Positions 35,440-47,734 of a DNA stretch of 64,000 nucleotides are shown in pieces. Location: assembly GCA_025331435.1 (NCBI GenBank), contig JAIWNI010000134.1, positions 1 to 64,000 on the forward strand. The letters run 5' to 3'. A program made the translations under genes and the position numbers. The stretch's first letter is position 1, and each line of letters starts with the position of its first letter. This DNA is from Choanephora cucurbitarum. Taxonomy: Eukaryota; Mucoromycota; Mucoromycetes; Mucorales; Choanephoraceae. Under the pieces are notes generated by a model, which was not told the DNA's origin, did no database searches, and worked only from the letters and a program-made list of their open reading frames with translations.

Positions 35440-38400
35440 TTAAAGTAATTGGCTCAAGTATTGAGAAACGCTTTGGTCTGCTCCTACGCTGTTTGCTGTT
35501 TTCCATTCATATAAGCGTTCACCGTAGTTGATTTCGTATTTCTCGACACCAGTAGCAAAAGGCATATAGGGAATAATATCTAGATGGCCCTCAAGGTTCA
35601 CAAGAGCTTTACAAAAACATCAATAGCCATGTTATTGTATTTAGAGCATTTCATTATCTTATGTTACCTTTCAATTTTCCATTCAAAGTGAGACCAACCT
35701 CATTTGTTCTTTGAATATAAAGCATACCGGCTATATCCCCATCTTCCAACTGAACATGAATGGGGTTAGAATAAGAGGATTTGAGAACCAAGTGGCAGGT
35801 GTGATTCACTTTGTCATATTCAAAATAGACAGCAGAAGCTATATGAAGACCCTTAAGGCCAAAAATAAAGCTAGAGGTATAAAATAATCAATAACCTGTA
35901 ATTCGGTCATTGCAATATTCGATGCATTACTTATCGGAAGAGGTAGGTTCATAACCATGGTGTAAAAAACCAATGGTTACCTCAAAATAAAGAGAAGGCA
36001 GAGATTTTCGATAGCTATCTACACACTCAAGGGAAAGCGTATACTGTTGCAAGTTATTTTGATCTACGACTATAGAGGCGTCGAGAATTGTTTTAGGGGA
36101 AGGAAAGGCAATCCCGTCGACAGGCCTTATGTTTGGCTCGATAAGGCCTGGGTTTTCGACTATTTCGTTTCCAGAGTCCTCTAGTACGCTGGCTAGTTCG
36201 ATAGTTTCATTCTCTTCTAATCCTTGAGTTACTTCTAATGATGGTGATTCAAGTCTAGAAAAGCGAGGTGGCGGAAGCTCCATATTCATAGACGACTGAT
36301 GGGCTAAGAGACTTACTGGAACATAGTCTTTGGGTAGATATTTCAAGCGGTCCATAGACCCACCAAACTGAAATCGACATTGCTGTCCTGTACTTAAAGA
36401 CAAAGCCTGCAAGCAAATAGAAACATTAGTATACAGTGAAGGGCAAAGAGAAAACACCTTTTGGCTTGCTCTATTGATTTTCGTAAAACTTAACTGGATA
36501 CCAAGCTTGAGATGAGGGTACATTGCTAAAAGCTGTACCCATATCAACACCGTTCTTATAATAACGGATCTCTCCAATATCAAGATCAATAGCACACGTG
36601 ATGATATCGCCTTCTGACCATTTGAAGCCATAAGAAGTCTTGACGCTAGTATATCGTCCATGCCATTTCTTTGCTCGATCACCATCATAACCATATGAAT
36701 ACACATCATCACCTACACCTTGTCCACCCTCAGGATCAAATTCAAATTGTTCAGTTGCCCAGCCCACTTGCATCAATCCGTCAGATTCAAGCACGATCTC
36801 ATAGGCATATTTATGAGATCCCTTCTTGTCCATCCGTGGTGGCACGCAATGAGTTGCTTTCACTGTTTCAAACGTCCAAGAGTTGTTTCTTACTTGAAGT
36901 CGATTCTCATGGTTAACTAAGCAATATTTGGATCGAGACACCAAATCGATTTCAACAAAAGCCGGATGGTTGCCAACACGAACATGATTTTCTTTTCTTG
37001 TCTGAAGTTCAGATGCGATATAGTGGCTGCAATAAGTCAGAACAAGACGGCTATAAAATATATGCAACTTTTTTTCAAAAAGAGAGGGTGCTCTCATATC
37101 TCGCCAAAGCAAAATTGCGAATCGAGCGAAATTTGATTCATGTATGATCATATTAGAAGTGGTACTCGTAAACAAGTTACCTAGACAACACATGACACAA
37201 TCCATTAGACTACTATCGTTTTCATATAGATAAGTCAAAATGGAAAGAAAAGAAGCCTCTTGAATCAGATACTGCCTAATAGGAGCTTTAAAAAATAATG
37301 GATTAATTCAAATGTATCATTTATAGTAAAACCAAAGACAATCCAAGGTTAAAAAAGAAAGGCCTACCGTATCGAGAAATTGAATTCAAAAGCACCAAAG
37401 CATACGCTGATAAGCCTGGATAAAATGCCAATCAATGTACACATAGACAGAAAAAAAAACATTTCTCTACATTGTTTCTATCTTACCCTTCCTCTTTGTT
37501 CTTTTTCCTTGATCAGATGAATCAGTTTGTTTCCTTGTAGGTAATGGATAGATCGAGGTAGATTGGGCTTCTTTTCGATTGAAACCATTTTCATCCTTTG
37601 ATGCATCGCTTTTTCCTGACATATTGTTTGCATGATGATTGGTTTCCCGTTCATCTTTCTGTCTGTAAACGCTTGTCAAGCCAGTATAACCAACGGCAGA
37701 GCTATCACTGCTGAAGCTGTCACTACTACTATTATCTTCATTACTGTTGTCATTCGGATGATCTTCAATATGACTGTTTCGTCTAAATCGAGCCTGAAGA
37801 CTACTTCGAGTAGGAAGTTCGGCATAACGGCATACCCACTGAATTAGTTCTTCATAAAGTGTATCTGCTTTCAATTGATTTATCCTATCTAAGGGATGCT
37901 GATGGAAGAAGCGGGATGCCCAATCGTCCAAAGCAGGATATAAAGATAAGCGTACCAAGGCAGTAATCCATGCACAGATTGATTTTGGCAAAGTATGAAG
38001 TGATGCTATTAATAGTTCATCTGATACCTCTCTGTCTTCTTTCCTAGCCTTCATCATACACCTATAAATAGAAGTGTCCATGTCATCAATACCGATAGCA
38101 ATATCATCTCTTACATCCAGCACAGAAGGTGAAGGATATTTTTTATTTTGACCAGTGACCAAGTAGCTGATAATTTGATCGTTTTCGGCCAGAATATTGA
38201 GAGCAGCCAATGCACCTACTAATTGCTCACGCACAGATGCTGAAAGCTCAAACTGGTCCAACATAGGTCCTCTTTGAGAAAAGGGCACACTTGTATCAAA
38301 GAGAGATTGAATATCATCATAAAGCATGTTCTGTCTTGGGGATTGATCTCTTTCAAACATCTGCTGTGAGTCAATAGACTGATCCGAAGATGCGCTTTGT

Positions 38401-38621
38401 TCCTCTTTTTCTACATCAGGCAAGAAAGTTTTTGAGCCTTGACCTTTACTCTTTTTCCAATTTAAGCTATTTGCCCTCTCTTGACTTTGCATAGTTGCAT
38501 TCATAAGTGCTTGTGTGATTATAATAGGTAAAAGGGAATCAGTGATGCCTTCAATTGTATCGATCAAAGACTGAGTGATATCACGATTTACTTGGGGCAA
38601 GAGGAATGGGTCTAGAAACAT
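35440..38621 (-). CDS. SPRY-domain protein (RNF123/RSPRY1-like SPRY), no RING seen
   Basis: The first exon (38621 to about 37490) encodes a helical, partly disordered region (EQLVGALAALNILAENDQII, then SSSDSFSSDSS). The next exons give LSAYALVLLNSISRY and a region resembling ARM/HEAT helices, followed by a clear SPRY domain: SWTFETVKATHCVPP, YAYEIVLESDGLMQVGWATE, GVGDDVYSYGYDGDR, GDIITCAIDLDIGEIRYYKN and GVDMGTAF. This is closest to the SPRY of RNF123/KPC1. A further region (SLYFEVTIGFLHHGYEP... GDIAGMLYIQRTNEVGLTLN) may be a second, divergent SPRY-like fold. It ends SVSQYLSQLL at 35440. No RING finger is visible. The ATG is 2 nt after the stop of the ARM gene upstream, so both may be one gene (see that entry). 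Confidence 0.75.
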
Positions 38622-38623
38622 AA

Positions 38624-39713
38624 TTAGTCTTCTTCAAATTTGTAACCTTCTTCCTTTTTTTTCAACTTGCTTTTGATTGCCAGTTCAAGAACGCCTTTTG
38701 CGCAAGTCAATTGAATACGTTCATGAGAACCAGAAACACATTGGCGAATAAGATTGTCAAAGCATGTGTCACGTATTTTGCAGCTAAATGTATCTGTATA
38801 CAGTGTTAGACTTGAGAAGTTCTATTCGATCCATATTGAATCGGGTTGATTGATCTTACATGTCATAGTCATCACATTGAATATGGCAGCAGCAGCATTA
38901 TACTGTACATCCAGCTCTCCTTCAATCAATAATGCATTGAGTGTTCTTACTATTGAATTAAGATTCGATTCCATAAAAGTATGATTACTTGCTAATGAAA
39001 AATAAGTAACGAGAGGATTATTGTGTATGTATAAATACTTTACACACGCAACATATCAAGGAAAGTATATCTGATATAAAGATAGACACTTTAATCTTTG
39101 GAGATAAGGCTAAATCCATTAAAATGTCAAATTCTGGTGCTGAAACAATGTCCTCATGAGACTCAAATTGACCAGCGAACACATGAAGGCACAGAATAGC
39201 CCAATAACGGACATCTTCATCATCCAGAGAAAGGCAATGCATGATTTTCTTAACAATACCAGACTGTACCATATCACTTCTAAAATTGTCTTGACCAAAT
39301 GCCATAAATTTTATAGTCCGCAGAATGACTCGAGATATATACATTTCTTCAGCAGACAGCAATCCAGCCAAAATGGTGTGGATTCCCTTGATTCTTCTAA
39401 AACGATCTGCATCCACATCCTTAAGCACAAATTCATGCATTAGGCCTGCAGCCCAATAGATCAATTCAACATCATCTCCACGTAAACAGTTGGATATGAG
39501 ATCAACAATATTATAATCCATCAATTCTGTCAAAACACGCTTGGCTTCATTGGCATCTACATTGGAAGTGATCCGTACCAAACTCTGCATACAAAACTTT
39601 GGCATATTTGTATTGCCATAAGTCATCCTCGCCATTTTTGCTAGAAGACTGACAAACCCATAGTCGATCAACACTCTCGGCAGTGGCTCTACTAAGCACA
39701 TCAACTTCCCTTC

Positions 39714-39744
<31 letters not shown>

Positions 39745-40691
39745 ACTTGATGCTTGGCTTACCACTCAGTGATATTTGATAGAGAATCATCAAAGTCCAA
39801 TATTTGAGTTCATTGTTACGAATTTGGTCTGATGATAAGATGCGTTTGATTGGTTCTAGCACACCTAATTCCAATGTAAGCTGTTTGTTGATATCTAGAC
39901 CTTACGTTAGTCCCAATGATGACAGTGACCTTTTCTTCCATTTCTTGTTCTTTTTTTTTTTACCATTGCCTTGGATTAGATCGCAGATAGCTACAGCTAC
40001 ATAACGCTGAGTAACTTCTTTCATTTCGGGATCTGTGCATTTCAAGGCATCAACCAAAACCGAAAGAGCACCAGCTTCTAGTAGCGCTGTCTTGTTGTTT
40101 TCTAAGTAAGACAATGTGATGTTTATTTTAGACAAGGCCCTTTTAACATTTGCACCAATTTACCTTTCCTCGTAAGTAATTGAAGTGCAGGAAGAGCTTT
40201 TGATCGAGTTTCAATTGGCTGACTTTTATCGCATGCAGCGACAATCTTGGGTAAATAAATAGCTAAGATAACAGATTAGGCGCATGATTCTAACAGTTTA
40301 TATCTTACCTGACATGGCTCTTTCCAGGACAATTTTTGTTGAGCTACTGCTTGTTAAGAAAACGCCCTATGATTCCGCTAAGTCCAATCATTGCTTACCT
40401 ACTCTGAATGTTGACATTATGGGACTGTATCAAATAGGCCAAAGATTTTAATTGAATAGCTGGTATATATTAATGTCTGTTCCATAGTCATTTCGTATGC
40501 AATTATTTACAGTCTTCTAACTTGGCTCCATTCCTGCCCGAATTTTTCTTTGAATTGCTATGCTCATGTAATGTCTTTAGATGTGAGTAAACTGAATAGC
40601 CCATCAGCACAACTGCCAATCCGGAAAGGAAGCATGTGGTAGTTGATAATTCGTTAGTGATGAGCGATGAAGGCTTTTTGTCTGGACTCAT
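38624..40691 (-). CDS. Membrane-anchored ARM-repeat protein
   Basis: Start at 40691 (MSPDKKPSSLITNEL) is followed by a hydrophobic helix (TTCFLSGLAVVLMGYSVYSHL, about residues 17-37), a basic stretch, then armadillo-like repeats over several small exons: SIQLKSLAYLIQSHN, AIYLPKIVAACDKSQP, ALLEAGALSVLVDALKCTD, ELKYWTLMILYQISLS, VLIDYGFVSLLAKMARMTYG, VELIYWAAGLMHEFVL and VQYNAAAAIFNVMT. It ends KKEEGYKFEED. Frames were checked at several junctions (40511/40459, 40399, 39771). A 13-unit GA microsatellite lies in one intron. No homologue is recognised by name; the ARM assignment rests on helical pattern. The stop is TAA at 38624-38626 and the next ATG follows after two bases. A 35-nt intron (GTTACA...TTTCTAG) would join both frames. 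Confidence 0.65.
39719..39744. repeat. (TC)13/(GA)13 microsatellite in an intron
   Basis: Thirteen uninterrupted TC dinucleotides on the plus strand, within the intron between the ISLS and VEPLPRV exons of the ARM gene. Confidence 0.95.
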
Positions 40692-40792
40692 CGTAAAGAC
40701 TTTTGAAAAAATAGAAGAAGAAAGAGAAAAAAAAATAGCTGAGCCAATAAGAAATTCATTTATCAAACCATGAATCTTGTAAGATATGTTTA

Positions 40793-42748
40793 TTAGTCTA
40801 CAACATTTAACGACTTCTTTAATTCAACCAAATTTTGACTTTTGATATGAATCCACTCCTCGTTATGGCCCTCTATCATCTGCTTTTGATGAGCCCGGCC
40901 ATCTTCATTGATCCAGCGCAGAATATCGTTAATGTAAGCTATTTCGAGTTCAGAGCCCAAAGCATGGAATTCTCTTCCCGAGCCTTTGACTCTCTGCCGG
41001 TTATTCCATTCAGCTCGCATACCCTTTTCCGATGGGAGTTCTGCAGTACCAGAATAAGTGCGAGCAATAGCATAGGACTGGAATTCAAAAAGGGAGAAAG
41101 TTGCAATATGGAACGGAATACCCACAAAACTGAGCGTGGGGTTTGGTATGTAAAAAATGTCCTTATGTAGATTAAACACCTGAGTACCATCCTTCACCAA
41201 CACACGGGTGTCATCAACAGGCTGGCTTCGGGTACTATTGATATAATCATCTGAGTGAAGTTGCTCGAGAAAATGGAAATTGAAGACATATCCAGTACAG
41301 ACAATGACATAGTCCAAATTGGTTATCTCAGTACCATCTTCAAATTCGACTGTAGCGTCTTGTAAGTTGCTTGATTGGCCTTCTTTGAAACGAAATGATC
41401 TTATGTTGCCTAGTCTGTTGACTTGTTTAGGCATGAGCTTAGAAAGTTCTTTTCGAAGCTGAAGATGCTTGATATCAAACGCATGGCTGCTTTCTCTGAT
41501 TGAACTGTAAATAGCCTTAGCTTGACCAGCAATATCTCTTGAAATGTCTATTGCGGAAACACCTCCACCAATAAGCAGTACAGACTAAGAAGGGATGAGA
41601 GGTAAAAAGTCAAGCTTGGTTCTAGTTTCTTCTTTCTTATTTCTACGCACCTTATCCTTAAACTGCTCAGGAACACGATATTGTTTTGAATGAATCACGT
41701 TTTCTGGCCATTGCTTGCGCCATTCTGAAAGACCCGGGAAGTTGGGAATAAAAGGTGCATGATAATGGCCTGTTGCTACTACAACAGCATCAAATGTCTA
41801 GCATAAAGTTAGGTTATTTCTTTCTTTGACATAAGATGGTTAGGCTTACCTCTTGCTTCCATTCAATCTCCACATCATTGGTGTCATTGATATGTCTGAA
41901 CTGCTTGACAGTTACATTCCACCCAGTCTCGTCCGGCAGTTCTTCAAGCTTTTCTACTGAAGTGTTGAATTCTGTAATCTCGTTCAGTTGAAAATGATTG
42001 GCGTAATCTTGCAAATATTCTAAAATCTTTTCATGTGTTGTGAACCATGGCTAAACATACAAGAAAGGAAAACGATGTGTTATTAAAGATACTGCTTTTT
42101 TGTTACTAAGATATACTTTACAGTATTCTCTCGCCAATTAAGGTCTTTGTATTTAATCAAAGGTGTGGGTACATTATTACGCAATGATTGGTAACAAGGA
42201 GTAGGAGGATTCAATTGAAGTAATTCTTCTTTTGTTTGTGTCTCGCTGAGACTTTTGTTGACTTTGAATGGTAAGACAGAGCTATCGGGAGGAAGGCTTG
42301 GTCTGACGATACGAGTGGGAACAGTGGATGGAAATTTAGGGTTCAAAGGCTTTTCTTTGTGGTATATCCTATAGCATATATTTTAGTTATTTACTCTTTT
42401 TTTTTATTGTTCTGCTCTTGACTTACCATGTGCCGCCAGCAGCAGAGTTTCTTTCAAATATTTTGACCTCGATTCCTTCATCTAAGAGATGCTTCGCAGT
42501 AGGAAGCTAATTGAAGGATGAGACAAAGTAGAAATGTGTATGTGTCTTGTTTAACTTACACCTGCTGGACCAGCACCAATAACAGCTACTTTGCGAATTG
42601 GATGCTTGAATTTATGTTTCTGAGACTGATCGATACCTTCATTGTAAACGCCTGGGCTTATCTTTTGATCCAGTTTTTCAATAGATGTAGAGTTGATGAC
42701 CTTGTCGGTTGTCCAGAGTTCTTTGTTTGATACACCTTCAATTGGCAT
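40793..42748 (-). CDS. Flavin-containing monooxygenase (FMO)
   Basis: FMOs use FAD and NADPH to oxygenate soft nucleophiles (N or S) or act as Baeyer-Villiger-type enzymes. The start MPIEGVSNKELW is followed by the FAD-binding motif VAVIGAGPAGV (about residue 52). Next come VKIFERNSAAGGTW, PWFTTHEKILEYLQDYA, VVVATGHYHAPFIPNFPG, the NADPH-binding VLLIGGGVSAIDISRDIA, YVIVCTGYVFNFHF and the C-terminal IPNPTLSFVGIPFHI, ending LNVVD. Seven or so exons with short introns join in frame. Start is supported because the dinucleotide-binding fold follows shortly after. The FxGxxxH-type signature is represented by FPGLSEWRKQWPENVIHS. Neighbours are the ARM gene (100 bp downstream) and the TauD-type gene upstream on the same strand. 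Confidence 0.9.
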
Positions 42749-43523
42749 TTGTGCTATAAAAATACTGAGTCACAGAGAAAGAAAATAAGAAAGATAAGGC
42801 CTTACAGCATGTTTATTTATTTTTCTTGAACTCTTCCTTGCCCCTCTCGCTTGCAAGCAGCATGACTTTGCTTGTATTGCACCATAAAATTTGCATATTA
42901 CGAAACAAAGCTCAAACGACCAACATTCTATTTTCTGTTACACAAATCTTATCTTTTGATTTCTTTCTTTAATTAGTCAGAAATAAGGCGCAATATTTAA
43001 GAAAAATATCGCTGACAGAAAAAGAAGAATAAACGCTATCTAAAGCAAATTTCGATTGATAAACTGTATGGATTAACTTAATACTTGTTCTGTAGCTGTA
43101 TTACACAGAACTAGGGTATGGAAATCGAGAAAATAATGCATTGGTCTCTTTTCATAATATTCCAAGCACACCATAGAGATATAAATGAATCAATCTCAAA
43201 GCTTATTGCGCAATAACATGATGAGTTGTTCTTGAAATCATCAAATGATACTACAAATTAAGGCTTATCCAAAATCGTTTGATCCCTGATTCTCATAAAA
43301 CCCCTTCTTTACCACATCAAAAACAGGATGATAGCGGATTCATTTTGCTTGTAATTCAGAAAAGAAAACGTGATTTAAAAGACCTGTTGTTTTGTTTGTA
43401 ACAGAAAGTATCTTGTGCATGCATATCTATACGTTCGTTACAGTCATTGACTTTCTCAACTCTAATTATGGGTAGCTTAGAATTTTATGCAAAACAACAA
43501 ATTAATTTTGAGTTATAGTTTAT
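42749..43523. other. Intergenic region
   Basis: AT-rich sequence between the FMO start and the TauD-type stop. No gene, tRNA or repeat recognised. Confidence 0.5.
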
Positions 43524-44862
43524 TTATTTGTTAAAGATTCTGATAGTTGCTTCAATGGGGAATATTTCTTCACGCTCTTCATGATAAATTTTATTCCAGT
43601 TGTCTTCAAGCTGAGGAGGGAGTTTCCAAGCGTTTTCAGGATGAAGCCAATGACGAAGAAGATGTCGACTAATTGAAAAAAAATAAGAGAATATGAATAT
43701 CAAGAGCGTAAAAAAAGCTTAAATTTGATTCTTACGTATTCTTTTCACTATCAACATAGCCATCACGAGCATGGAAAATAGACAGATTGTTGATGTACTG
43801 GATATCGCCCTTTTGAAAGTCAATTCCCAAGTTGTATTTTTCAGCAGTATAGTGAAGTGCATCTAAAGCTTCTGCTTGGGCTTCTGTAATAGGTGGGATA
43901 TCTTCACGACGAGGATTCTTACCAAAACCAGTAAAGTTTCGTCGAGCATATTGAATGATAAGCTTGTTGTCTACATAATAAAGAAGGGGGCGCAAAAGAT
44001 AAGCTCTTTCATCATTATGGAGGTCACTACAAAATCATTAACTTTAGTTTTATTTGATTTTCACAAAAAAAAATTGATTTACTTACAGTTGGAAGGGCCA
44101 ATCTTGAGATAAAGTATGAATAAGATCCGGACGAGTCTTGGCAAGCTCATTATAAACAGTCCAACTAGAAGCAATACGAGACTTGCCACCTTCTTCAGCT
44201 ACACCAAGTGCATAGAGTGAGATAATATCACCTGCATCAGTATGATAAACTTGATGGTCATTTGTGTATGCAGGAGCCTTAATTTCTTCCAAGCCTTTTT
44301 CGTTTACAAGATCCTTTATATGAGCTTATATAAATGAGGTGGTTAGACGATATCCTTTATCTATAGCTGAGAACTTACCCAGCACATGACGGCCTTGAAG
44401 TCCACGTTTGCCAACATAAGCAGAGACACCAGTATAAGCAATGATGTTTTGAGCACGGGTATACTTGTCTGGATTAATACCACGGACAACAATAAAGCCT
44501 CTACCATCAACTACTTCTTCTTCAACAAGCTTCTTCACTTTGGGACCAAAGTGGGGCAGAGGAAAAGTGTCTTTTGAGATTTCAGAGAATGGTTTTTCAG
44601 TAGCCTCGAATTCATGCACAGCATGGTCAATTTCTTGAAGCTCTTCTTCAGTCAACTCATAGACCCATTCGGATTCTTTGCCTTCATAATCGCTTCCTTT
44701 CCAGAGTTTGGGACCATCAAGCTGTTCAGGAAAACCGTCAGGAAGCTCCTTTGGTAATTGCTCTTCAGCCAAGCGCCTAGCTGTACGCTCCTTGTAGTTT
44801 TTCAAGTTAGGCAAATAAGTGAAGTCAGGTTGTGATGCGTTTTTGATTTGAACAGTAGGCAT
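43524..44862 (-). CDS. TauD/TfdA-family Fe(II)/2-oxoglutarate dioxygenase
   Basis: This family hydroxylates small substrates such as taurine, sulfonates or betaine-type amines. Four exons give about 390 aa: MPTVQIKNASQPDFTY...RGFIVVRGINPDKYTRAQNI, then DHQVYHTDAGDIISLYALG, then YYVDNKLIIQYARRNFTGFG and IQYINNLSIFHARDGY, then RHLLRHWLHPENAWKLP and the end IRIFNK. The iron ligands are visible as HTD (in YHTDAGD) and the distal His in the RHLLRHWLHP block, with an Arg there for 2-oxoglutarate. Substrate cannot be read from sequence. It is transcribed divergently from permease B with 488 bp between starts, hinting at shared control. Confidence 0.88.
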
Positions 44863-45350
44863 ATTGATTTAGAGTTGTATATGAAAATTGAAAGAAACAA
44901 AATGGGGCAACATTTGACTTTTATTTATGTATGCTGATTAGTAATGCTAGAGATCATGACTTCAAAAAAAATCGATCGTAATGACTGACGTGATTTAAGC
45001 ATAAAGAGACGACACCACTTTACTTTTTGTCAAGTAACTAAACCTAGATAAAGTCAGATTTCTCAATGAAAAGATAAATCACACAATCGGTGTAACCATG
45101 CAAAGTAAATGCTTTCCTTTCCCCTTTTTTCTGCTTCCCCCCAACGATTGCCAGAACTAAAAGAAAATTACGCAAGATCGCTTTATTATTGGTTTGAAAC
45201 CATAATGCATTGATATCTTTTGTCGAAATCAAACAGACAATGGCGCAACTCTCATTTGGATGATAAGGTTAAAAATAAGAAAAAAAAAAGCAGCTGCAAT
45301 TTTTTTCAACATCTCAATTTATCTAATACGTTATTCATCCTTCACATATA
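44863..45350. promoter_or_regulatory. Divergent promoter of TauD-type gene and permease B
   Basis: This 488-bp stretch separates the two start codons. No TATA box or repeated operator-like site was obvious. An A-rich run lies at 45272-45290 just before the permease start. Confidence 0.5.
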
Positions 45351-47218
45351 ATGACTGAAGAGAGTGGTACTATGACAGGCACTTCGAAAATGGAGCGTCT
45401 ACGACAAGTAGAGCAACTGTCTCCTCTTGCGGTTGGAGATCAAAAACTCAATAGGCACTTGGGATTCTTCAGTGGGACTATGATGAACAGTAAGCACAAA
45501 TCATTCTGCATTTTCTTACCAATACTCAATTCACTATTTCTTTTTCTTTTTTTACAAGTTGGTCAAATGATTGGCACTGGTATCTTTTCCAATCCATCTC
45601 TCATTCTAATAAACTCTGGATCAGGCGGAATGATGCTCATTTTATGGGTGGTTGGTGCTATCTTTGCTGGTGCTGGAGTGTGGTGCTATCTTGAGCTAGG
45701 TACAATGTTACCTAGAAGGTAAACTATGTTCATATAGGATTGACAACACAGTATAAACCCATTTGTATTAGTGGCGGCGAACAAGAATATCTTGGCTATC
45801 AGTACCAGAAACCAAAGCAACTTATCCCATTTGTTTTCTTTATATTGATAGGCGTTTTCGCTCGTGGAGCTGGTCTCGCGCAAGTAAGCACACATCTTCT
45901 TGAACTGAAAATAAAAGAAACTAAGCAGTTGTTATTAGGGTGCCACTGTTTTTGGAAACAATATCAACTATGCCATTGGAGGTCCAGACTATGTCAATGA
46001 TTGGGGAGCTCGAGGATTCGCTGTTTTCTGCTTGACATTCTGGCTTGTTCTCAACATCCTCTCCACAAAACTTGCAGTGAAAGCAGGCAATTTCTTCACT
46101 GTTGTAAAAATCGCACTGCTTGTCTTATTGATCTGTGTTGGATTTGCTGGTCTCGCTGGGCGACTTCCTAACCAACCTGATCTCTCTGAAAATTTCTCCT
46201 TTGACGGAACACTTGACAATGCAGGCTCTTATGCGAATGCAATCTATTATGTTATTTATGCCTATGGTGGCTGGTACAATCTTAATTATGTGCTCGATGA
46301 GCTAAAAGACCCCATCAAGAATTTGCCTCGTTGTGCTATCAGTGCATTGAGTCTGACGACTTTTCTTTACTTGCTTGCTAATGTTGCCTATCTTGCAGTC
46401 TTGCCTATAACTGTCATCAAAAGTTCAAAACTGACAGTCGCTTCAAACTTGTTCAACATTGCTCTTGGTGGTGTATTTGGATCTAGAGTGTTACCTGTAC
46501 TTGTAGGGTCTTCTTCATTTGGCTTTGTGGGCGTCATATTCTATTCTGGATCTCGTGTAGTACTTGAATCGTCTCGCAAAGGCTTTTTGCCTTTTGACCG
46601 ATTGTTTAGTAAAGTGCATCCTCGACTGCAAACACCCATCAGCTCTTTGATGCTGTTATATTTCATTTCGTTGATCTTCTTACTTGCACCTCCTCCTGGA
46701 TCTGTGTTTCAGTTTATTATGGCTTTCTCTGGATATGGAGGCTATTTCTTTTCTGCTTTGAGTGTTATCGGCCTACTCATCTTACGTCGTACTCAACCCA
46801 ACATCAAGCGTCCTATCAAGGCTCCTATTCCTGTTGCTGTTGTCTTCATTCTCATTTGTTTTTATACTCTCGTATTTGTATTTATACCACCTGTCACAAA
46901 GCCTTCTGGGTATCCTTATTGGTGTAAGTAATCTCCTTTAGAAGGAAAAAAAATAAGATAGACTAATATGACTTTACTGCAGTACCCTATATTATTACCA
47001 TCATCCTTGCTATTTTCTCAGTTGGTCTATGGTACTATAAGGTTCAAATACAAAACTCTCTTGAAACTTCTTATAATGCAGAAATTCGCTTACAAGGCCA
47101 GGGTCAATTGATCCAAGAGATTTACAGGGATTATGCTAGTACAAACAACACAAGCTATGAAACAAGCATAGAAAGTGGCAAAAGCAATGTCCAATACGTG
47201 GAAATTAATACCAAGTAG
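45351..47218 (+). CDS. LAT/MUP1-like amino acid permease B (APC superfamily)
   Basis: Five exons (45351-45489, 45559-45718, 45772-45883, 45939-46923 and 46983-47218) encode 543 aa. A hydrophilic N-terminus (MTEESGTMTGTSKMER) precedes LGFFSGTMMNIGQMIGTGIF (APC TM1 signature), SGGEQEYLGYQYQKPKQL, INYAIGGPDYVNDWGARGFA, YGGWYNLNYVLDELKDP, FYSGSRVVLESSRKGFLPFD and APPPGSVFQFIMAFSGYGGY. The last exon gives LPYIITIILAIFSVGLWYYK and a hydrophilic tail. It shares exon layout and most of its sequence with permease A. It is divergent from the TauD-type dioxygenase, so import of that enzyme's substrate is a reasonable guess but only that. Confidence 0.9.
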
Positions 47219-47734
47219 ACAGAAGCTTTTTATTTCATCAATTATTTAATAATCAGCTTCTTTTCTAAAAAAAATAAATAAATAAATAATTTGATAGATT
47301 CAGAACACACAATGAACCCATTATTATCATAGGCGTTATTTGTCTTGATGACAAATGGAAAAGACTGCTTTGTTTCTTATCTAGATAAGCAAGACAAAAG
47401 TAGACTAGCAAAAACAATAGTTGTCTACATTTAGATATCTGTTGGCTGATGGCAGTGTAAGACTTTGCAAACAATACTGCATTTTACTTTAAAATGTAGT
47501 CGCCATGAATAAAACATCCAAGTTGCTTTTGCCAGCAACTAACAACTTTCGACTTTACAGAGAAAACATATAACTGCAAGTTGTTATCACCACCACCAAT
47601 GAATCGAAAGAGAAAAGGCGGCATTAGTTTGTAGATTTACAGTCACAGCATTCAAGCAAAAAGTCAGACTTAAAATGGATGTCGAATTTTCTACACTTTT
47701 TTTTATCTTTTTTATACTTACATTTATCATCATT
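47219..47734. other. Intergenic region
   Basis: This lies between permease B and the CIA2 start. The open frame at 47265-47474 (minus) has no recognised features. The promoter of the CIA2 gene must lie here. Confidence 0.5.

Noticed and set aside
47675..47734. N-terminal hydrophobic extension of CIA2
   Set aside because: CIA2 proteins are soluble and begin shortly before the NANP block; the extra 20 residues look like translated T-rich leader.
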